A program made the position numbers and the translations under genes. A stretch of 64,000 nt of DNA from Mucilaginibacter flavidus (GTDB lineage Bacteria; Bacteroidota; Bacteroidia; Sphingobacteriales; Sphingobacteriaceae). Position 1 is the first letter of the stretch, and every line of letters begins with the position of its first letter. The DNA is taken from NCBI RefSeq assembly GCF_024055575.1, contig NZ_JAMXOE010000001.1, positions 682,001-746,000 on the forward strand, in the 5' to 3' direction. Shown here piece by piece: positions 40,320-48,539 of this stretch. A model generated the notes under the pieces. The model was not told the origin of the DNA and did not search any database. It saw nothing but the letters and a program-made list of their open reading frames with translations.

Positions 40320-43300
40320 CAAGTCGGCCATCTTTTGGTTGGTCTGCGGGTTATCATACTGTGGCGAGTAAAACTCCTTTGCTAAATAAAATCCCTTTGG
40401 CATATAAGTTACCACACCCGGCGAATAACGATAATAGTTGTTTGCTTTGCGTCCCTGTTTAAGTGTAATAATCAGCAGCCCTGCCGAGCCTTGCGCACCA
40501 TAAATTGCGGTGGAATGTATATTGTCCAATACCTCTACGCTTTCAACATCGCCAGTGCTTACATTATCCAGCAGGTCGGCTGAAGCTTCCTGCATGGTAC
40601 CATCAATTATTACCTTCATCGGGTCCTTAAATTCGTCGCCGCTTAAAGCGTCGAGTCCGCTAAGTTTCCTCACATACATGTACCCGTTTTTAAAAACTAT
40701 ATTGTTGAGTTTAGCCCTTAAACATTCTGTTAACCTGCCGCATGCCAGAGTTTCGAGGTCTTTGGCTGTTACAACCTGGTCGGCGCTGCCTTTGCCGTTA
40801 AAATTCTGCGAGTGTTCAAATTGGTCGGGGCCTTTTTTATCCTTTACAGTAACTCCCTTTAGCAACAGCGGGTGTTTATTGATGCCGTATTTCTGCTGCT
40901 CCATATTAAACTGTTTGCTGTTTTGTATATAGGCGGACATGTCGATCTCATAAAAGCCATTACCTGCCTTACCTCCTGCCGCGGTATTCCAGGCAGGCAG
41001 CAAACGCAATATTGCAGGAGTTGAGGGTGTATCCACGGTTAGCACCACGTTATCCTGTCCCTTTGCTGTTTTTGCCTGCACAACAAATTTGGTACTGTCC
41101 CCAAATACCAGGTTTTTAAAAATAAACCGGCCGTTAGCATCGGTAACTGTATCCTTAAAAAAATTGGTTGCGCTTTTGGCAAACAAGGTTACTTTTTGGT
41201 TCGCGAGTGGTTTACTGCCTTTTTTAACCAAACCTGCAATTTCAAGCGCTTTTTCGGGCTGATAAGTTACCTGGTGCGGCGTGTTATCCAGCACCTGTTT
41301 CCATTCAAAACGGTGATAGCCCTGGGTTAGCATCAGTGCATCAAGGTCGGCCCCGGTTTTGTCGGTAACGTTGGTAAAATAGTAGTTGGGTTGCTCGATA
41401 TAACCTTTCAATTCGGATGTAAGCAGCAGTTTTGACAATATGGTATTTTCATTTGACTCATCAATCGGCACCTTGGATTCGTCAGTAACTGCTACCGAAA
41501 AGTTACCAATAGCGGGCTGGTTCAGCTTGTTTTTGGCCTGGATAGTTACCTGCACCTTATGCCTGGCTGCATAAGCCGTTTGCCCGGTTGATACATTAAG
41601 GTTCAACTGGTCGTTATTATTTACAAACACCAGCCGCTCGTTTAATGGCTGCCCGTTTGCATCAAACAAGGTAAACTGCACTACACCGGTCGGAAATTCC
41701 TTTTTGGATACGGCGATACTAAACTTGCCGGCATCGGCATTTTTTGCCGAAAAATAAACAACCCCACCCGACTGCCCCACAAGCGTTAATTTATCCAACG
41801 CGTTTTGTTTACCGCCTATCACATTTATTTTGATGATGCCTGCGTTGGCGTTATCTATATTGAGCTGATAGCCGTTGTCATTTACTTTTGGTAGCTCTGT
41901 TATGGTTGATGAACCATCGGCGAATGTTATGCCGGCCTTATAGGTTTTACCTGCGACAGGTATAAACTCAAACACACCCATACCCAGGTGAGTGGTTGCA
42001 AACGTGCCCGCCGGTTTGTTTTCGCTATCGGTAATAATGCCTTTTATTTCCGTGCCGAACCCATCGGGCGATATGGTTTTAACCGCTATTTGGGTTTTAA
42101 CGCCTGCCAGCATATTGCCGCTCTCGGGTAAAAACTGTACATCAGATTTATTGAGCGCAACAACCGGGACCAATTTTGATTTAGCGGCAACACTCCCTCC
42201 TTCAGGAACTTTTGTACCAGATGCGCTGCCGATAGTTATTGCCTGGTCGAAAAAATAATCGTTCCCGGCATTGCGCATCCAATTGGTGTAAGCTCTTATG
42301 TGGTAGTTACCGCCCGATAGCGTATCAGCCAATACGAAAGTACCCCACCCCAGGCCATTGGTTAATTGTAATTTAACCGACCGCGCTATTTTATTATCGC
42401 TGTTTATCAGATCGGCGTTCAACACTTCGCTCCAGGTTGATAGTTCGTGTTTGGCACCATCGGTAACGTAGGCTTTAAAGTAGATGGTGTCGCCTGTTGC
42501 GTAGTAGGGCTTATCAAAATGCAGGTAGGCTTTTTCAATATGGCCGCCTGTATAGGCAGTTATTTTTTGGTTTAAGTTTTTAACCAATAAGCTGTCGGGC
42601 GTAATTGCCTCGCTTTGCTGTGGCTGATAATCGGTTGGCAAGTTATCGGCAAGGCGCTTGCGCAGCCAGGCACCTTCCATTGTTATGCTTTCTGAATTTG
42701 TGATTATCCCGTTTTTATCAAAAAAAACAGCCGGACCGTTAAAGTGCAACAGGGTGTTACCTGTATTGTCATAGGCAGCTAACTTGTTTAAGGGTATGTT
42801 GGCAAACGCGTGATACTTGCTGTAAGCCACATAAATTTCGCCGCTTTTGCCGCTTAAGGTATACAAGGCACTATTGTCGGCCCCTGTTATTAAATAGGTT
42901 TTTGCAAGCGGGGTTGGCAGCAGGCCGCCGGGGGTTTTAGGCAGGTTCTTTTTTTTAACCCAATAGTTTAGCGAGTCGCGTGAAGCTTTATCACTGCTTA
43001 ATGCAATAAATTTCTTCAGCTTTGCATTAATTACGCTGTCTGCAGGCCTTTCGGCATTTGACGGGAGGCGCTGGGCCTTAAAACCCTGCTGGTCCAGGTT
43101 GTCGGCAATAACCGAGCGTAAAAAATGTGGCAACGAACCTTCATAGGCTTCCTCTCTCCGGTTTTGCCATTCCTGCTCCTGCTTTGCTGTCCCCTTAATT
43201 TTTTCGAAAAAAGCACAGCCCGAAAACACACTTGTTTTTTCTTCCCCGTTGTTCAGCGTAAAATCTTTTAAAAGATATTTTATGTTATAACCGAGCGCTG

Positions 43301-43802
43301 CGTTGGTAATCAGCAACAACCCATCAGCCGACGCCGTCAGCGTGCTTGTTTTTTCGTCGTACTTTAAATCAAGTACTTCGGGGTTGGTTATTTTTGATTC
43401 CTTAGCCAATGCCGACGTCCCTAAAAATTCATCTTTAAACAAACCCAGGTAGCGGCCGTAATTATTTTTTTCGGCTTCGGTTAGCGTGGTAACCTTTTTC
43501 ACTTTGGCCGATAAGCTAATTGCAGCGATATTCTGATTGCCATTTTCAGCATTTATTGTTTGTTTATAGGCATCAAAGCCGGGAGCCGAAACTACTAAAT
43601 CATATTTGCCCGCTTTCGCATTTTTAAGGCTGAATATACCGGTGGCAGTAGTTTTGGTGCCTGTAGTTGTGTTGTTTAAAAACACCGTGGCGTTGGCAAC
43701 AGGCTTGCCGTCGGCATGGTTTACAACCTTGCCCGTTACGGTTACCTGGCCAAATATTACGGCAGGAAGTAAAAAAAATAGCAATAGCAAGGTTTTGGCC
43801 AT
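40155..43802 (-). CDS. MG2 / TonB-plug protein with N-terminal regulatory domain, paralogue A
   Basis: This 1215-residue protein starts at the ATG at 43802; a TTG two codons upstream is less likely. The signal peptide ends VIFGQ (about 19). It resembles paralogue B in layout: a regulatory-like domain (VTGKVVNHADGKPVANATVFL), a 280-residue middle region, MG2-like (AYLHFDKPYYATGDTIYF), beta domains, LMLTQGYHRFEWKQ, and a plug with Cys pair ACGRLTECL and IYGAQGSAGLLIITL. The tail is virtually identical in DNA to that of B. The plug is the most divergent part. It is the first gene of the island in the direction of transcription. Confidence 0.85.
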   Translation of the reverse strand: MAKTLLLLFFLLPAVIFGQVTVTGKVVNHADGKPVANATVFLNNTTTGTKTTATGIFSLKNAKAGKYDLVVSAPGFDAYKQTINAENGNQNIAAISLSAKVKKVTTLTEAEKNNYGRYLGLFKDEFLGTSALAKESKITNPEVLDLKYDEKTSTLTASADGLLLITNAALGYNIKYLLKDFTLNNGEEKTSVFSGCAFFEKIKGTAKQEQEWQNRREEAYEGSLPHFLRSVIADNLDQQGFKAQRLPSNAERPADSVINAKLKKFIALSSDKASRDSLNYWVKKKNLPKTPGGLLPTPLAKTYLITGADNSALYTLSGKSGEIYVAYSKYHAFANIPLNKLAAYDNTGNTLLHFNGPAVFFDKNGIITNSESITMEGAWLRKRLADNLPTDYQPQQSEAITPDSLLVKNLNQKITAYTGGHIEKAYLHFDKPYYATGDTIYFKAYVTDGAKHELSTWSEVLNADLINSDNKIARSVKLQLTNGLGWGTFVLADTLSGGNYHIRAYTNWMRNAGNDYFFDQAITIGSASGTKVPEGGSVAAKSKLVPVVALNKSDVQFLPESGNMLAGVKTQIAVKTISPDGFGTEIKGIITDSENKPAGTFATTHLGMGVFEFIPVAGKTYKAGITFADGSSTITELPKVNDNGYQLNIDNANAGIIKINVIGGKQNALDKLTLVGQSGGVVYFSAKNADAGKFSIAVSKKEFPTGVVQFTLFDANGQPLNERLVFVNNNDQLNLNVSTGQTAYAARHKVQVTIQAKNKLNQPAIGNFSVAVTDESKVPIDESNENTILSKLLLTSELKGYIEQPNYYFTNVTDKTGADLDALMLTQGYHRFEWKQVLDNTPHQVTYQPEKALEIAGLVKKGSKPLANQKVTLFAKSATNFFKDTVTDANGRFIFKNLVFGDSTKFVVQAKTAKGQDNVVLTVDTPSTPAILRLLPAWNTAAGGKAGNGFYEIDMSAYIQNSKQFNMEQQKYGINKHPLLLKGVTVKDKKGPDQFEHSQNFNGKGSADQVVTAKDLETLACGRLTECLRAKLNNIVFKNGYMYVRKLSGLDALSGDEFKDPMKVIIDGTMQEASADLLDNVSTGDVESVEVLDNIHSTAIYGAQGSAGLLIITLKQGRKANNYYRYSPGVVTYMPKGFYLAKEFYSPQYDNPQTNQKMADLRSTIYWNPTVVTGQDGKASFEFFNADGKGTYRVVVEGIDVEGNLGRQVYRYKVD

Positions 43803-43862
43803 AACCAAATTTATTCCAAATAGGCTAATAAATCAAACGTTTTAATTTGTAATTAAATTACG

Positions 43863-43880
43863 CTTAGTAAAGATACTAAG
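43863..43880 (-). promoter_or_regulatory. palindrome overlapping a TATCTTTA -7 element upstream of paralogue A
   Basis: CTTAGTA and TACTAAG form a perfect inverted repeat with spacer TCTT on the minus strand, and the TATCTTTA octamer (43868-43875) sits inside it. It lies about 60 bases before the start at 43802. A repressor or activator could bind across the -7 region. Confidence 0.4.
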
Positions 43881-43932
43881 TTGCCAATGTTTAATTATTT
43901 ACTATAGGCGTAAACTATCAATTATTGTAAGT

Positions 43933-44595
43933 TCAATAGCCAAGCCGTATGTATCCCAGTTCTTCCAGATCATCAACGGAGTTGGCAACGTGGGTACGGC
44001 CATCTTTAAGCAGGTAAACGTTGTCGCTAATGTCAAGCAGGTGCGTGTACATATGGTCGGTTATTAAAAAACCTTTATTTGCTTTTTCTTCCAGCAAAAA
44101 CTGTTTAATGTTTTCTATCTGGATAGGATTTAGGTGCGTAAAAGGTTCATCGAGCATAGCAAATAGAGAAGGAGTCTTTACCACAACGTACAGCTCCAAT
44201 GTCCGCCATTGCCCACCCGACAGCTGCTTAACTTTTAGCTCGTGCCGTGATTCAAATTCAGGGAAACGACGATTTAAATCATCTGCCGAAAGGCCAAAAT
44301 CTTCCAGCACCGTTTTTACGGTCAATTCTTTGGGGATAAAATTAAACTGGGGGAGATAAAGCAATAAATCGGGTCTCTTATTAATTTTGCGGGTAATGTT
44401 GCCATCAAACCTGATGGAATTAATTGATGAATTTAATGTACCCAGTATAATATTCATCAGGCAGGTTTTACCCTGACCGTTGCGCCCCAGCAGACCGGTT
44501 ATTTTGCCGGTTTCGCATTTCAGGTAAACGTCCGTAAGGATGTGCCTTATGCCGAAATCAAGCTGGATGCCGTCTGCTTCGAGGGTGTGGATCAT
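43933..44595 (-). CDS. ABC transporter ATP-binding protein
   Basis: This 220-residue single nucleotide-binding domain has Walker A GRNGQGKT (about residues 37-44), Q-loop LPQFNF, signature QLSGGQWRTLE, Walker B LFAMLDEPF and switch His in LITDHMY. It lacks a fused membrane domain. The only nearby membrane candidate is the three-helix protein at 44648-44953, 52 bases upstream on the same strand and probably cotranscribed. It is not a FtsE/MacB-type ATPase, so it is unlikely to be the partner of the 2635 permease. The substrate is unknown. It is downstream of the plug island's far end but divergent in context, so its link to peptide immunity is speculative. Confidence 0.9.
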   Translation of the reverse strand: MIHTLEADGIQLDFGIRHILTDVYLKCETGKITGLLGRNGQGKTCLMNIILGTLNSSINSIRFDGNITRKINKRPDLLLYLPQFNFIPKELTVKTVLEDFGLSADDLNRRFPEFESRHELKVKQLSGGQWRTLELYVVVKTPSLFAMLDEPFTHLNPIQIENIKQFLLEEKANKGFLITDHMYTHLLDISDNVYLLKDGRTHVANSVDDLEELGYIRLGY

Positions 44596-44647
44596 GGTGG
44601 AATGGTTGATTAAGTTGATTGGGGTAGATTGGGTTGATTAGGTTGTT

Positions 44648-44953
44648 TCATCGCCGATAGGCAATAATTATTAATATCAACCAAAGCGAAAAATCAACCA
44701 GCCAGACTGTTACGGCCAACCTTTGTTTCGATATGCCGAGATTTTGATAGTAGTACAATTCTTTCTTTTTGGCTACAAAAGCAAAGTAAATCATCAGGCA
44801 TAAGGTTACTATCTTGCCCCAAAAAAAAGTTCCGATTAATTTATTAGCCTGGTCGCGATGGAAAGCAATGGCATAGGCGCTAACTATCGTTACAAAAAAA
44901 TTGGCCAGGAAAATTCCGCGGTAAAATCGTGCAATTATTTTTAAGGTGCGCAT
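44648..44953 (-). CDS. small membrane protein adjacent to ABC ATPase
   Basis: This 101-residue protein has three hydrophobic helices (about residues 12-32, 42-62 and 79-98) separated by basic loops, including KKKELYYYQNLGISKQRL. The spacing to the downstream ATPase gene is short and codirectional, suggesting a two-gene operon. It could be a minimal permease or accessory subunit of the ATPase. I do not recognise the family. No signal peptide cleavage site is seen. Confidence 0.75.
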   Translation of the reverse strand: MRTLKIIARFYRGIFLANFFVTIVSAYAIAFHRDQANKLIGTFFWGKIVTLCLMIYFAFVAKKKELYYYQNLGISKQRLAVTVWLVDFSLWLILIIIAYRR

Positions 44954-45000
44954 TAGTTGTGATAACGCAAATATTATTGATAACTTATATTTTAGTTGAA

Positions 45001-46197
45001 CTAATTTTCAGGAAGGATTGCGCATTCATCAGCCGAATGACTGTCATCCGTTCTTAGTTTTGCCACCAGCCAGACTATCATCACCCCAAATAAAGCAATA
45101 ATACCGAATGACAGGCGGATGCTTGAGGCATGGGCAATGTAGCCCACAAAGGGCGGCACTATTAAAAAACCGATATACCCAACAGTTGATATGGAGGCCA
45201 AAGCGGATGAACTGCTCATATTTTTTGATTTACCTGCCAGGCTGAAAATCATGGGGACGACGCATGATACGCCAAGGCCCGTAAGCACAAACCCTACCAT
45301 TACAGTAACAGTGTACGGCAGTACCACGGCAAGCATCAAACCCGAGAAGATAAATATGCCGCTAAATTTAAGTACGGTTTTTATACCCAGGCGGGTAACC
45401 AGTTTGTCGCCTACAAACCGCCCGGCTGTCATGGCAACCATGTAGAATACAAAGGCTGCTGTTGCGGTGGCTTTTTCGGCGTGCACGGCTTTTTGAAAGT
45501 AGATGGCGCTCCAGTCATACATGGCATTTTCGCAGGCCATACTGGCGAAACAAATTAAGGAGAACTTGATCAAGTATTTATCGGGCAATGAAAATACAGG
45601 CTTGCGGCTTTGAGGGATTGGCTTTTGATCGAGCGTGTTATTGATAAAATAAACCGTAAGCACAAAAAGGGCGATACCCGCAAACAAAAAATGGTACTGC
45701 AGGCCAATGCCATAATATATCACCAGGTAACCCACTCCCGCCCCGGCAAAACCCGCCAGGCTCCAGATGCCGTGAAAAGTTGCCATTATTGATTTGCTAT
45801 ACAATGCCTGCACGGCTACACCCTGGGTATTTATGGAAAGCGTCATTAAATTACGCGCTGAGCCGAAACAAAACAGCATAGCAACCAATTGCCAAACAGC
45901 ATTTGTGTAGCCGATAACAACTATTATCAGACATAAAAATACGGAGCCAAAAAGCATTACTGCACGAGCGCTGTAATGACTAAGCAGGCGGTTGGTTACC
46001 GGCATGGTTAGCATAAGCCCTATAGGCATAGCAAACAGCACAGAACCAAGTTGCGCTTCGTTTAAATTAAGTGCGTGTTTAATTGATGGTATGCGCGATG
46101 CCCAGGTGGAATACCCAAACCCCGAAATAAAATAGAATATGGCACAGGCTATCCTTAATTGCGCGGGTGTTTTTATGTTGGTAGCCTGGTGGTTCAC
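45001..46197 (-). CDS. major facilitator superfamily transporter
   Basis: This 398-residue protein has 12 predicted helices and starts at GTG at 46197. The region after helix 1 carries GYSTWASRIPSIK, and the second half GFVLTGLGVSCVVP, both typical of the YbjJ-like MFS group often annotated as sugar or multidrug transporters. The substrate is not inferable. The start codon choice leaves a short hydrophilic N-terminus before helix 1. It appears monocistronic, with a repeat-rich upstream gap. Confidence 0.87.
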   Translation of the reverse strand: MNHQATNIKTPAQLRIACAIFYFISGFGYSTWASRIPSIKHALNLNEAQLGSVLFAMPIGLMLTMPVTNRLLSHYSARAVMLFGSVFLCLIIVVIGYTNAVWQLVAMLFCFGSARNLMTLSINTQGVAVQALYSKSIMATFHGIWSLAGFAGAGVGYLVIYYGIGLQYHFLFAGIALFVLTVYFINNTLDQKPIPQSRKPVFSLPDKYLIKFSLICFASMACENAMYDWSAIYFQKAVHAEKATATAAFVFYMVAMTAGRFVGDKLVTRLGIKTVLKFSGIFIFSGLMLAVVLPYTVTVMVGFVLTGLGVSCVVPMIFSLAGKSKNMSSSSALASISTVGYIGFLIVPPFVGYIAHASSIRLSFGIIALFGVMIVWLVAKLRTDDSHSADECAILPEN

Positions 46198-46283
46198 TTA
46201 AATATTTAGCAGCGCTAAAATACAAGTTTTGCAGGGAACAAGATATGTAAATATTAAGGTGGTGTCGTGTCAATCGCGAATTG

Positions 46284-46372
46284 ACGCTTAGTCTTGAGTC
46301 GAAAGTCTTGAGTCCCAAGTCAGAAAAAGACTAAATTTGACTTAAGACTTGCGACTTAAGACTTTTGACTTA
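46284..46372. repeat. GACTTAAGACT-family inverted repeat cluster
   Basis: CTTAGTCTTGAGTCGAAAGT near 46287 and GACTTAAGACTTGCGACTTA near 46340 are inverted members of the same family as 13164-13219. The remaining part of the 46198-46488 gap contains a diverged AGACACAGAGAGATAC stretch and no gene. Confidence 0.5.
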
Positions 46373-46488
46373 ACAGTACTGCTAAAAAACAAACTCCGTG
46401 CTCCCTGTGCCTTCTCCGCAACCTCCGGGGTAAAAACAACCGCGGGTTACACAAGAAGACACAGAGAGATACGGAGCCTTATTGTATA

Positions 46489-47520
46489 TTACTTCCCTAC
46501 TACAATAACATGAAAGGTGCCCGGTATTTGTTGCGGCCTTGGGTGGGCATTGTCGGCCGTTGGTGCAACCGGTTTTGATTTGCCTGCTGGCAGGTATAAT
46601 TTGTGGGTTAACACATCAATCCCTATTGTCCGCGCACTAGGTTCGGTTGTTATGTTTTCTACAAACTCAAACTTATCGGCGCTCAGCTCGCGTATTACTG
46701 AAATTGTGCCTTCGCCATTAGAGGCATAAGCCAGCTTCAGAGTTGGGTCGAAAGCTACACCATCGCAGCCGCCAATTGGATATTTGCCAAATATGTGGCC
46801 GTTGCCGGCATCCATTACAACCATGGTTTTGTTACCGCCGCAGCCTATAAACAAACGGTTGGTTTTAGTGTCGATAGCAAGGCCTGATGGTTCTTCGCCG
46901 CCATCAAGTTTCCAGCGGTTTAATACCTGGTTTGTTTTGGCGTCTATTTCAACTTCCTCGTTGGTATCTTCAATATTAACAAACACTTTTCCTTTCCCGT
47001 CAGATACGCCGGTTTCGGGTTTTCCGCCTAAAGGTATAGTGGCAACAACCATATCGGTAGCAGCATCAACTACTGTTGCATCTTTACTGCGGCCATTAAA
47101 CGCATAAACCTTCTTTGAAAATTCGTCATAAAAAATAGCATCCGGGTTGGTGCCTGCAGCAACCTGTTTTAAAACATCGTTAGTTTTAAGGTTAAAAACA
47201 GTAATGCTGTTTGCCCGGCCATTGCTGGTGTAGCCTTTATTAAATTCAGGAGCCAGGGCTATGCCGTGCACGCCTTTGGTATCGGGGATTACGCTAACCG
47301 AATCGCCGGTGGCAACATCCAAAATATTTACCTGCATTCCGTGCGATACATAAATACGCTTGCTCGCGCCATCAACAGTAATATAATCCCAGCCGCCACT
47401 ACTTTTTATGGGGAAGGTGGTTAACACTTTAAAGCCTGTTTTTTGGGCAAATAATAGTGAAGGGGCGGCTAAGGCCAAACCCGTTAGCGCTATGCCGAAT
47501 GCTTTTAATAGTAATTTCAT
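46489..47520 (-). CDS. YncE-like beta-propeller protein, exported
   Basis: This 343-residue protein has a signal peptide ending LLFAQ (about 25) and repeated propeller blades with YVSHG, DVATGDSV, NGRANSITVFNL, TIPLGGKPETGV and GLAIDTKTNRLFIG. The YncE family forms seven-bladed propellers in the periplasm. Some bind DNA or quinones, but most are uncharacterised. The C-terminus has an Ala/Pro-rich stretch near residues 317-333 before a last strand FHVIVVGK. It is monocistronic. No catalytic residues can be assigned. Confidence 0.87.
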   Translation of the reverse strand: MKLLLKAFGIALTGLALAAPSLLFAQKTGFKVLTTFPIKSSGGWDYITVDGASKRIYVSHGMQVNILDVATGDSVSVIPDTKGVHGIALAPEFNKGYTSNGRANSITVFNLKTNDVLKQVAAGTNPDAIFYDEFSKKVYAFNGRSKDATVVDAATDMVVATIPLGGKPETGVSDGKGKVFVNIEDTNEEVEIDAKTNQVLNRWKLDGGEEPSGLAIDTKTNRLFIGCGGNKTMVVMDAGNGHIFGKYPIGGCDGVAFDPTLKLAYASNGEGTISVIRELSADKFEFVENITTEPSARTIGIDVLTHKLYLPAGKSKPVAPTADNAHPRPQQIPGTFHVIVVGK

Positions 47521-47608
47521 ATGCGTAGTTAACTAAACATTCTGTATAAATCCTGTAAAATTCACGCTAAAATATTGAAACCGCGCAGGGTGCGTTGAAA
47601 CCATATTT

Positions 47609-47775
47609 AGCGCAGGCCTTCGACCTGCGCTGACGGATGCCGCCCCGTTGGGGCTGGGTTTGTACAAAAGATCAATCATATTTCTATTTTGGCAGGACCG
47701 GAACTATAAACTTAGTAGAAAAATAAAAGCCCCAACGGAGCGCAATTCATCAGCACAGGTCGAAGGCCTGTGCCC
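47609..47775. repeat. paired inverted REP-like repeat
   Basis: GCGCAGGCCTTCGACCTGCG and a GCCCCGTTGGGGC block near 47609-47657 recur inverted near 47725-47775 as AAGCCCCAACGGAGCGC and CACAGGTCGAAGGCCTGTG. Each side also folds on itself. It fills most of the 47521-47805 gap between the propeller and NlpC/P60 genes. Confidence 0.65.
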
Positions 47776-47805
47776 AAGGGCAAATGATAAAATAAATTGG
47801 AGATT

Positions 47806-48411
47806 TTACTGGCTGGCCAGCATTACGTCATTGCGTTTAAGCAAACGCACCACCTGTACAAAACGCATTTTGTAGGTATCGTCCATCGTTGTAATGGTAA
47901 CGCCGTGCTCTTTACCCGATGTGGAGTGGATAAATTTAAATTCGCCGTCGTTGTTGCTGTATACAATGCCAACATGGCCAATACGGTGACTGTTGGTAGG
48001 GCTTGTGAATATGACGATGTCGCCGGGCCTGGCGTCGTCATAAGTAACTTTTTCGCCCACGTCAATAAATTCACCTGACGAGCGGGGCACATTAAAATTG
48101 AAATTTTTAAATACGTAGCTTACAAATCCGGAGCAATCAAAACCTACTTGTGGGTTGGATGTTGCAGAGCGGTAACGGGTACCTATCAGGTTTTGAGCAA
48201 AGTTTATTAATTTATCTGCCGAAACAGAATCAGTGCCAAAAGCCTGGTCGTAAGTATGGTGAACTACCAATTCCTCTTCCGATTTTTTATGGTGACGACT
48301 TGAAGTTTTATGCGATTTTTTTGATTTTGCTGGTTTTTTCGCGCGTGCAGCACATGGCAACACAGCGACCATGCATAGAAGGAGAATTAGGGTGGTTAAT
48401 TTGTTCCTCAT
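47806..48411 (-). CDS. NlpC/P60 (C40) family cell-wall hydrolase
   Basis: This 201-residue exported peptidase has a signal peptide to about residue 24, a Lys/His-rich linker (residues 25-52) that may bind the wall or anionic polymers, and a C40 domain. Catalytic Cys93 lies in VGFDCSGFVSYVF, His146 in RIGHVGIVY, and the third residue is His162 in FIHSTSG. The family cleaves D-Glu/meso-DAP bonds in peptidoglycan stem peptides. The domain length is that of a minimal single-domain enzyme. It is monocistronic. Confidence 0.92.
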   Translation of the reverse strand: MRNKLTTLILLLCMVAVLPCAARAKKPAKSKKSHKTSSRHHKKSEEELVVHHTYDQAFGTDSVSADKLINFAQNLIGTRYRSATSNPQVGFDCSGFVSYVFKNFNFNVPRSSGEFIDVGEKVTYDDARPGDIVIFTSPTNSHRIGHVGIVYSNNDGEFKFIHSTSGKEHGVTITTMDDTYKMRFVQVVRLLKRNDVMLASQ

Positions 48412-48539
48412 TTTACGAGGACAAGATATTAGATTTATTTAAGTAACCCAAATTTTTTATCAAAATTGTAAAAAAAATTGGTAATTAATTTTGTATCACC
48501 CTCAAAATCAACGCTTTTTTAACAATTTATTAATATTAT

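Noticed and set aside
36102..40385. Plus-strand frames at 36102-36485 and 39984-40385
   Set aside because: They look duplicated only because the underlying 0.5-kb repeat is duplicated; the frames cross the antisense of plug gene tails and have no domain or RBS support.
20186..43808. The five MG2/plug proteins as complete TonB-dependent receptors
   Set aside because: None has a beta-barrel after the plug; they end about 100 residues past it in a macroglobulin-like tail. The full receptor in the window is 48540-51011.
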